This document shows positions 62,756-64,000 of a stretch of 64,000 bases of DNA, piece after piece. The notes beneath the pieces are model-generated. The model made no database searches. It was not told the origin of the DNA and saw nothing but the letters and a program-made list of their open reading frames with translations. The stretch lies in NCBI GenBank assembly GCA_046350115.1, contig JAXMAZ010000002.1, positions 744,001 through 808,000 on the forward strand, written 5' to 3'. Position 1 is the stretch's first letter. Each line of letters opens with the position of its first letter. The translations under genes were made by a program, and so were the position numbers. The DNA is from JAXMAZ01 sp046350115 (lineage in GTDB: Bacteria; Planctomycetota; Planctomycetia; Gemmatales; Gemmataceae).

Positions 62756-64000
62756 ATGCACCCGTCACTCCCCCGCCGCGAGTTCCTCGCCGACCTGGGC
62801 ATGGGCTTCACCGGCCTCGCCCTCGGGGCCATGCTCGCCCGGGACGGGGTCGCCCGCGACGATGTTCCGTGGGTGCCGCCGGACGGCAAGCCGCACTTCG
62901 CCCCCAAGGTGAAGCGGGTCATCTGGCTGTTCATGGTCGGCGGCACCAGCCACATGGAGAGCTTCGACCCGAAGTCGGCCCTCGCTAAGTACGACGGCAA
63001 GTCGATCGAGGAGACGCCGTACAAGGCCACCCTCGACTCGCCGCACCTGAAGAAGAACCTACGCGAGTTTGTCGAGGGGCGGCACAAGGTCCGGCCGAAG
63101 CTGATGAAGCCGCAGGTCGGACATGCCAAGCGGGGCAAGAGCGGGATCGAGATGACGGACTGGTGGCCGCACGTCGGCGGGGTGGCGGACGAGCTGGCCG
63201 TCGTCCGGTCGATGTGGACGACCGACAACGACCACGGCGCCCAGCTCCAGTTCCACACCGGCCGGCACGCCCTGGAGGGGGCGCACCCGACCATCGGCTC
63301 GTGGGTGCGGTACGGCCTCGGCTCGCTGACCGACGACCTGCCCAGCTTCGTCGTCCTGGGCAAGCCGCTCGCCGACTGCTGCGGCGGCCAGTTCGGGCAC
63401 GGCGGCCACTACCTCGGGCCGGAGTATAACGGCGTCCGGCTGGAGGTGGACCCGAAGAACCCGCTCCCGTTCGCCGTCGCCCCCGGCGTCTCGGCGGACG
63501 AGCAGCGGGCCAAGTTCGACCTGACCCGCCGGCTGAACGGCCTCGCCGCGGTGCAGTACCCGGACGATCCGGCGTTGCGGGCGCGGATCAAGTCTTACGA
63601 GCTAGCGTTCCGGATGCAGACCTCGGTGCCGGACGTGATGCGGTTCGACGCCGAGACCGCCGAGACGAAGGGGCTGTACGGCCTGGACGACCCGACCACG
63701 AAGCCGTTCGGCGAGCTGTGCCTGGCCGCCCGCCGGCTGTCCGAACGGGGGGTGCGGTTCGTCCAGGTGTTCCACGGGTCCAACGGCGGGGCGGGGGCGT
63801 GGGACGCCCACGGCGGCCTTAAGGACAACCACACCACCCTTTGCAAGCAGGTGGACAAGCCGATCGCCGGGCTGATCCGCGACCTGAAGCGGAAAGGCTT
63901 GCTCGACGAGACGCTGGTGGTGTGGGGAAGCGAGTTCGGCCGCACCCCGGGGGCCGAGGGGTCCGGCGGCCGGGACCACCACCCCTACGGGTTCAGCGTG
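62756..64000 (+). CDS. DUF1501 family protein (3' truncated)
   Basis: 415 codons are visible, open to the end of the window. A Tat-type N-terminus (PRREFLADLGMGFTGLALGA) precedes the DUF1501 region: VIWLFMVGGTSHMESFDPK, DWWPHVGGVADELAVVRSM, SNGGAGAWDAHGGLKDNH and VVWGSEFGRTPGAEG. The fold is sulfatase/alkaline-phosphatase-like, but the formylglycine Cys motif is missing. Members usually follow a DUF1549/DUF1553 gene, as here, and likely act in the periplasm. Function of the family is not established. Confidence 0.9.
   Translation, partial: MHPSLPRREFLADLGMGFTGLALGAMLARDGVARDDVPWVPPDGKPHFAPKVKRVIWLFMVGGTSHMESFDPKSALAKYDGKSIEETPYKATLDSPHLKKNLREFVEGRHKVRPKLMKPQVGHAKRGKSGIEMTDWWPHVGGVADELAVVRSMWTTDNDHGAQLQFHTGRHALEGAHPTIGSWVRYGLGSLTDDLPSFVVLGKPLADCCGGQFGHGGHYLGPEYNGVRLEVDPKNPLPFAVAPGVSADEQRAKFDLTRRLNGLAAVQYPDDPALRARIKSYELAFRMQTSVPDVMRFDAETAETKGLYGLDDPTTKPFGELCLAARRLSERGVRFVQVFHGSNGGAGAWDAHGGLKDNHTTLCKQVDKPIAGLIRDLKRKGLLDETLVVWGSEFGRTPGAEGSGGRDHHPYGFSV

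Overview
The window reads as a chromosomal segment of a very GC-rich planctomycete, most likely of the Gemmataceae. The sequence evidence is a set of lineage-typical families: a repeat-companion domain protein, ECF sigma factors with fused membrane tails, PVC-type cytochrome/dehydrogenase and DUF1549/DUF1553/DUF1501 genes, a PEP-CTERM protein, sulfatases, many PQQ-propeller and HEAT proteins, and many kinds of intergenic palindromic repeats. About 43 protein genes, two of them frameshifted, two possible 40-residue proteins and some 15 repeat or terminator structures can be supported. No rRNA, tRNA, CRISPR array, transposase or prophage was seen.

Bases 1-12000 (+) are the most unusual block: a TPR-type protein (cut by the window edge), a J-domain-like protein without HPD, a GrpE-like protein, an Hsp70, a repeat-companion protein, a frameshifted PEP-CTERM gene (-), a zinc-ribbon protein, a REC-GAF response regulator, a cytoplasmic subtilisin-type protease and a 1189-residue Ser/Thr kinase fused to a tubulin-like GTPase module. 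I read this as a possible chaperone/protease/kinase-tubulin system.

Bases 12000-36100 hold an esterase, an ECF sigma/anti-sigma pair whose anti-sigma carries DUF4349-like repeats, a ROK sugar kinase with a HAD phosphatase, a minus-strand ABC-transport operon (GldG-like protein, ATPase, permease, HEAT protein) preceded by a GT-C-type membrane protein, a BON protein, a GNAT enzyme, an SF1 helicase with a Nif3-family protein, a repeat cluster, an SGNH plus alpha/beta hydrolase fusion and a membrane-anchored trypsin-like protease.

Bases 36300-52250 hold a small membrane ORF, Dps, a PepSY-type membrane protein, a sulfatase, pyruvate dehydrogenase E1 and E2 (no E3), and a PQQ-MoxR-zinc ribbon-DUF2442-DUF58 operon. 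Bases 52300-64000 hold an ECF sigma factor with a membrane/His-rich tail, a Tat-exported sugar isomerase, a PVC cytochrome/propeller protein, an ankyrin-PQQ fusion, a repeat-rich 0.9 kb gap, a multiply frameshifted DUF1549/DUF1553 gene and the start of its usual DUF1501 partner.

A recurring theme is palindromic DNA. Three related elements of about 110 bp sit just before start codons in co-directional gene pairs. Two perfect hairpins (24 and 31 bp stems, both with 12-nt loops) lie in frame inside linkers of a helicase and the PDH E2 subunit. Other families sit at gene ends, in one case supplying a stop codon.
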